A stretch of DNA of 64,000 nucleotides from Hydrogenophaga sp. (lineage in GTDB: Bacteria > Pseudomonadota > Gammaproteobacteria > Burkholderiales > Burkholderiaceae_C), in NCBI RefSeq assembly GCF_011772445.1, contig NZ_WVZN01000047.1, forward strand, positions 236,645 to 300,644, given 5' to 3'. Made by a program: the position numbers and the translations under genes. Under the pieces are notes generated by a model, which worked only from the letters and a program-made list of their open reading frames with translations, was not told where the DNA came from and did not search any database. Below are positions 60,281 to 64,000 of this stretch, one piece after another. Within the stretch, counting starts at the first letter, position 1; every line of letters begins with the position of its first letter.

Positions 60281-61263
60281 TGCCAGCCCTTCTGCGCCCG
60301 CCCCAGCAGTGCGATGAAGAAGGGCGATCCGATCAGCGCGGTGAGGATGCCCAGCGGAATCTCCGCCGGCGCCAGGCTGCGCGCCAGCGTGTCGATGAAC
60401 AGCAGCAACCCGCCACCCAGCAGCGCGGCCGTGGGCAGCAGGCGCACGAAGGACGGGCCCACGAGAAAGCGCGCCAGGTGCGGCACCACCAGCCCCACCC
60501 AGCCCACGATGCCCGCCGCCGCCACGCTGGCGGCCGTGACCAGCGTGGCCGCGGCCACGATGCCCAGGCGCAGCAGCGTGGTGCGCGCGCCCAGCGCGCG
60601 GGCCTCCTCCTCGGGCAGGGACATCACGTCCAGCCGCCAGCGCAGCAGCAGCAACAGACCGAGGCCGAGGCCGACGGGAATGAGCAGCGCGGGCAGGTCC
60701 TCGGCGTGCGCGCTGGCCAGGCTGCCCAGCAGCCAGAAGGTCATGGCGGGCAACTGGTTGTAGGGGTCGGCCAGGGTCTTCACCAGGCCGATGCCCGCGC
60801 CCAGCAGCGAACCGATGACGATGCCCGCCAGCAGCAGCACCAGGATGGGGTCGCCCTGGCGCACGGCCGAGCCCGTGGCGTACACCAGCGCCACCGCCGC
60901 CAGACCGCCCGCGAAGGCCGCGAGCTGGATGCCCGCCAGCCCCAGCGAGAAGAAGATGCCCAGCAAGGCGCCCAGCGCCGCGCCGGCCGAGGCGCCCAGC
61001 AGATCGGGCGAGACCAGCGGGTTGCGGAACAGACCCTGGAAGGCCGCGCCCGCCACCGACAGCGCCGCGCCCACGGCCACGGCCGCCGCGATGCGCGGCG
61101 CGCGGATCTGCCAGACCACGGTGCGCAGCGAGTCGCCGGGTTCGCCGCCGCTGAGCGCGGCCCACAACTGGGCCAGCGACACCGGCGTGCGCCCGACGGT
61201 GAAAGCCACCAGCACACCCGCCAGCAGCACCAGCAAGGCCCACCAGGCGCCCCGGCGTGGCAC
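60277..61263 (-). CDS. ABC transporter permease, BtuC/FecCD family
   Basis: A 328-residue permease with about ten helices. It has VWQIRAPRIAAAVAVGAALSVAGAAFQGLFRNPL (FecCD signature), GASAGAALGALLG and GLVVPHLARFLVGP. The predicted start is GTG at 61263 (PRRGAWWALL), two bases after the solute-binding gene's stop. It forms a type II importer with the ATPase. Confidence 0.9.
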   Translation of the reverse strand: MPRRGAWWALLVLLAGVLVAFTVGRTPVSLAQLWAALSGGEPGDSLRTVVWQIRAPRIAAAVAVGAALSVAGAAFQGLFRNPLVSPDLLGASAGAALGALLGIFFSLGLAGIQLAAFAGGLAAVALVYATGSAVRQGDPILVLLLAGIVIGSLLGAGIGLVKTLADPYNQLPAMTFWLLGSLASAHAEDLPALLIPVGLGLGLLLLLRWRLDVMSLPEEEARALGARTTLLRLGIVAAATLVTAASVAAAGIVGWVGLVVPHLARFLVGPSFVRLLPTAALLGGGLLLFIDTLARSLAPAEIPLGILTALIGSPFFIALLGRAQKGWQ

Positions 61264-61265
61264 GG

Positions 61266-62321
61266 TCAGTCCCTGCCCGCAAGCACGCGCCGCACCTGCT
61301 CCGGCGACAACTCCACCTGATAGAAGCGCCGATAGAAATCGCGCGCGATCTCAGCCAGGTCCTCGCGGAAGCGCTCGGGAAACACCTTCGCGCCGATCCA
61401 CCACAGCCCGGGCAGCCGGTTCACGCTGGGCGGAAAGTCCACCCAGCCGAAGGGCAGCTTGGGGCTCAGGTGCACGCGGCCGTTTTTCACGGCGCTGACG
61501 TTGCGCCACAGCGGGCTTTGCGCGGCACTCTGCGCAAAGGTCTGGTCGATGGTGATGATGACCTCGGGGTCCCAGTTCAGCACCTGCTCGACGGACACGC
61601 GCGCCAGGCCGCCGGGCATGCGCGTGGACACGAGCTCGATGCCCATGGCCTCGAACATCTCGACGTTGATGGAGCCGTCCAGGCCGGTCTCCAGCCCGTG
61701 CGGGCCGCGCGCGTAGTACACGCGCGGGTGGCGCTCGCGCGGCACGCCGGCCACGCGCTCACGCACCCGGCGCAGGGTGTCCTCGGCGTGGCGCGCCAGC
61801 GCCTCGGCGCGCTCGCGCACGCCCATCAGTTCTCCCAGCAGCCGGTAGCCGGCGGGCACCGCTTCCAGCGCGCCGTCGATCAGGGCGTAGGGAATGCCGG
61901 TCTGCTGTTGCACGCGATCGGCCAGCTCCACGTAGGTCTGGCGCACCGAGCCGGTGTCGACGATGAGGTCGGGCTTGAGCGCCAGAACGGTCTCCAGGTT
62001 GGCGGTGTTGCCGCGCCCGGTGAGGCGCCCCAGTTCGGGCCGGTTTCCGACGCCGGGCACCAGGAATTCGATCTCCTCGGGCCGGTTGGCGCGCGGCCAG
62101 CCCAGCAGGGCCTCGGGCGCGAGCGTGTAGAGCCAGATGGCCGCTGGCGGGCCGGCGGGGAATACGCGCTGCACGCGCGGCGGCACGCGGACGCGGCGCC
62201 CCGCGCTGTCCTCGACCTGGCGCGGCGCGGCTTGGGCCAGCGCCACCCCCGGCGCGCAGAGACCGGCCAGCGCGGCCAGGCTCAGCGCGCGGCGTCGCCG
62301 GTCAAGGAGCGCCGAACCCAT
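61266..62321 (-). CDS. Periplasmic solute-binding protein, BtuF/MolA-like
   Basis: A 351-residue class III binding protein. Signal peptide with an Arg-rich start (MGSALLDRRRRALSLAALAGL). Then VPPRVQRVFPAGPPAAIWLYTLAPEALLGW, a LETVLALKPDLIVDTGS block and a C-terminal WIGAKVFPERF segment, which resemble MolA (Haemophilus molybdate/tungstate) as well as iron-chelate proteins. It shares the operon with TupA- and ModA-like proteins, so Mo/W is preferred. Its start overlaps the previous gene's end by 20 bases. Confidence 0.8.
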   Translation of the reverse strand: MGSALLDRRRRALSLAALAGLCAPGVALAQAAPRQVEDSAGRRVRVPPRVQRVFPAGPPAAIWLYTLAPEALLGWPRANRPEEIEFLVPGVGNRPELGRLTGRGNTANLETVLALKPDLIVDTGSVRQTYVELADRVQQQTGIPYALIDGALEAVPAGYRLLGELMGVRERAEALARHAEDTLRRVRERVAGVPRERHPRVYYARGPHGLETGLDGSINVEMFEAMGIELVSTRMPGGLARVSVEQVLNWDPEVIITIDQTFAQSAAQSPLWRNVSAVKNGRVHLSPKLPFGWVDFPPSVNRLPGLWWIGAKVFPERFREDLAEIARDFYRRFYQVELSPEQVRRVLAGRD

Positions 62322-63192
62322 GGCGCGCGAAGATGGCCTGCGCGGGCGGCGACAGCAGGCTGTCGGCGAACGCGCGGGCGGCGGGATGCGCCTCGCGCCG
62401 CACGGTGAGGCCGTAGTCGGCGCCGACCTGCAGCGCCGGCGGTATGGCCACGATCTTCAGGCGCGGCACCTCGCGCTGGGCGGCCACCGCGTTGGTGCAG
62501 TAGGTGAGGAAGACGTCCGCCTGGCGCTGGTCCATCACCCAGGCGTAGGTGCCGCGCCCGGGCGGCGCCTTGGGCGAGGTGGGCCCGCCCGTGAGTTGCA
62601 GGGCCTTGCGCTCCAGCGTGGCGAAAGCCCCGGGCTTCAGGGCCTCGGCCTTGCGGAACAGGGCCCAGGCGTAGTCGCCCGAGGGATCGGCCTTCGGCGT
62701 GCTGGTGCCCAAGCGCACGCTCGGGTCCAGCAGCGCGTCGAGCAAGCGTTCGGACGTGAGGTTCAGTTCGGCTTGTGTCAGCGCACACAACTGGTTGCGC
62801 ACGAACACCCGGGGCGCCGTCCAAGCACCCGCGTCGGCCAGGCGTTGCGGGTGGCCCATGTCGGCCGAGGCGAAGACCTGCGCGGGCTCGCCCTTCTCGA
62901 TGCGCTCCCGCAGCAGGCCCGAGGCCGCGAAGGACAGCGCGAGCTTCTGCCCCGTGCGCGCCTCGTGCTCCCGCGCGATCTCGGTGAGCACTTCGCGCAG
63001 ACTGCCCGCGGCCACCACGGGAATCGGTTCGGCACGCGAGGGAACGGCAGGAGCACTCATGCAGGCTTGGAGAGAAAAGAGCAACGAGAGCAGGACCGGC
63101 CGTCCAGAGACATCGCGGAACCGGCTTCGCCGGGCCGCAGGTGTCGCCCCCCACCGGGGGGTGCCGCGAAGCGGCGCGGGGGGGCTTCTCAT
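62302..63192 (-). CDS. ModA-like oxyanion-binding lipoprotein
   Basis: Up to 296 residues. The core begins PIPVVAAGSLREVLTEIA and continues LSFAASGLLRERIEKGEPAQVFASAD, the ModA-type anion-binding pattern, and ends with FADSLLSPPAQAIFARHGF. A hydrophobic segment with a lipobox-like LQAC (VLLSLLFSLQAC) precedes it, so a lipoprotein is likely. The ATG at 63192 overlaps the tupA stop (ATGA), but the first 25 codons lie in a GC-rich dispersed repeat; ATG 63060 would omit the signal. Ligand likely molybdate, tungstate or a similar anion. Confidence 0.8.
   Translation of the reverse strand: MRSPPAPLRGTPRWGATPAARRSRFRDVSGRPVLLSLLFSLQACMSAPAVPSRAEPIPVVAAGSLREVLTEIAREHEARTGQKLALSFAASGLLRERIEKGEPAQVFASADMGHPQRLADAGAWTAPRVFVRNQLCALTQAELNLTSERLLDALLDPSVRLGTSTPKADPSGDYAWALFRKAEALKPGAFATLERKALQLTGGPTSPKAPPGRGTYAWVMDQRQADVFLTYCTNAVAAQREVPRLKIVAIPPALQVGADYGLTVRREAHPAARAFADSLLSPPAQAIFARHGFGAP
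63118..63190. repeat. GC-rich palindromic intergenic repeat (Comamonadaceae type)
   Basis: Between tupA and the ModA-like core lies a block of nested inverted repeats: GGCTTCGCC, CCCCCCACCGGGGGG, CCGCGAAGCGG and runs of G/C. It resembles the palindromic repeats I recall scattered between genes in Comamonadaceae. This memory-based recognition needs a genome-wide copy search. Confidence 0.5.
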
Positions 63193-63992
63193 TTCGTGGC
63201 GTTCGGGAAGAAGAGCTGCTCGCCGCCGATCTTGTACGCGGCGATGGCGGCCTGGCCGGCCGGGCCGGTGACCCAGTCCACGAATTTCTGGCCTTCGGCG
63301 GTCTTCACCTGCGGGTGTTTTGCCGTGCTCACCAGCATCACGCCGTACTGGTTGAACAGGCGCTGGTCGCCTTCCACCAGCACCGTGAGGTCACCGCGGT
63401 TCTTGAAGTTCAGCCAGGTGCCGCGGTCGGTGAGCGCGTAGCCGTTGCTGCCCGAGGCGATGTTGAGCGCCGGCCCCATGCCGCAGCCGCACTCCTTGTA
63501 GCCGGAGCCCTTGGCCGCGTCGACCTCGGCCATCTTCCAGAAGCGCAATTCGGCCGCGTGCGTGCCGCTCTTGTCGCCGCGCGAGATGAAGGGCGCGTTG
63601 GCCGCGGCCACCTTCTTCAGCGCGGCCACGATGTCCTTGCCCGCCGTCTTCGCCGGGTCGGCCTTGGGGCCCACCAGCACGAAGTCGTTGTACATGACCT
63701 CCTGGCGCCTGGCGGAGAAGCCATCGGCCACGAATTTCTCCTCGGCCACCTTGTCGTGCACGAACAGCACGTCGGCGTCGCCGCGGCGCGCCATGTCGAT
63801 GGCCTGGCCCGTGCCCAGAGCGACGACTTTCACGTCGATGCCCGTGGCCTGTTTGAACTGCGGCAGGATGGCGCCGAACAGGCCGGACTGCTCGGTGGAC
63901 GTGGTCGAGGCCACGACGATGCTCTGCGCGAGCGCGGCGGTGCCGATCAGCAGGCCGGCGGCCAGGGTGACGAGGGAACGAACGGGTTTCAC
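63189..63992 (-). CDS. tupA: Tungstate ABC transporter substrate-binding protein, TupA-like
   Basis: A 267-residue periplasmic protein. Signal peptide (MKPVRSLVTLAAGLLIGTAALAQ), then the TupA-type motif SIVVASTTSTEQSGLF near residue 24, DVLFVHDKVAEEKFVADGF, FISRGDKSGTHAAELRFW and YALTDRGTWL. The TTSTEQSG ligand loop is diagnostic for tungstate/molybdate-binding TupA or WtpA relatives. TupB and TupC are not downstream; they may lie beyond the right edge or be replaced by the BtuCD-type pair in this operon. Confidence 0.88.
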   Translation of the reverse strand: MKPVRSLVTLAAGLLIGTAALAQSIVVASTTSTEQSGLFGAILPQFKQATGIDVKVVALGTGQAIDMARRGDADVLFVHDKVAEEKFVADGFSARRQEVMYNDFVLVGPKADPAKTAGKDIVAALKKVAAANAPFISRGDKSGTHAAELRFWKMAEVDAAKGSGYKECGCGMGPALNIASGSNGYALTDRGTWLNFKNRGDLTVLVEGDQRLFNQYGVMLVSTAKHPQVKTAEGQKFVDWVTGPAGQAAIAAYKIGGEQLFFPNATK

Positions 63993-64000
63993 CAGCTTTC

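Noticed and set aside
61266..62321. Firm assignment as an iron-siderophore or B12 binding protein
   Set aside because: The fold is shared, but neighbours TupA and ModA-like proteins point to an oxyanion; left open.

Overview
The window reads as a chromosomal segment of a GC-rich betaproteobacterium of the order Burkholderiales, most likely family Comamonadaceae (Hydrogenophaga/Acidovorax-like). Pointers are polyhydroxybutyrate genes (PhaR, BdhA), a complete cbb3 oxidase locus under Fnr, the thrS-infC-rpmI-rplT-pheST-ihfA-merR gene order, a TIGR04438-type small Trp-rich protein, a Bug-family periplasmic binding protein and a dispersed GC-rich repeat. The species cannot be fixed from sequence reading alone. 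No phage, insertion sequence or CRISPR was found, and no stretch above about 300 bases lacks a gene.

Layout. 1-4473: end of phaR, tRNA-Val, relA with an alpha/beta hydrolase, bdhA. 4478-9058: two secreted proteins, an OmpR/EnvZ-type two-component system, ispD-ispF. 9135-13973: mfd-serB, tRNA-Pro, a MerR regulator. 14099-21661: the translation operon thrS-infC-rpmI-rplT-pheS-pheT-ihfA, read leftwards and headed by an apparent attenuator with a Thr/Phe-containing leader peptide. 21706-24764: a KaiC-like double ATPase overlapping a hybrid histidine kinase. 24911-28079: a flavin-binding stress protein, isocitrate lyase and a DMT transporter. 28116-39223: a microaerobic respiration island (TauE/SafE-like protein, hemN, fnr, fixH, ccoGPQON, ccoS, ccoI, universal stress protein) with three Fnr boxes. 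39258-44695: malonate use (matB, enoyl-CoA hydratase, Bug binding protein, matA, GntR regulator).

44804-55017 is the most unusual part. Two very large, diverged but collinear paralogous proteins of unknown function lie either side of lgt, a LysR gene, ilvD, a Trp-rich protein and a cytochrome c. The first is followed, on the opposite strand, by a CesT-like type III secretion chaperone, so these proteins are candidate type III effectors.

55137-59551 is a persulfide/sulfur detoxification locus (metallo-beta-lactamase-fold hydrolase, BigR/SqrR-type repressor with two conserved Cys and two palindromic operators, PmpA/PmpB-like channels, phosphatase-like TIGR01244 protein, SulP transporter). 59498-63992 is a tightly overlapping oxyanion import operon (probably tungstate/molybdate) with three solute-binding proteins of different families, one BtuC-type permease and one ATPase.

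The window therefore holds core translation and isoprenoid genes with regulatory RNA features, plus metabolic modules for carbon storage, C2/C3 acids, low-oxygen respiration, sulfur stress and trace-metal uptake.
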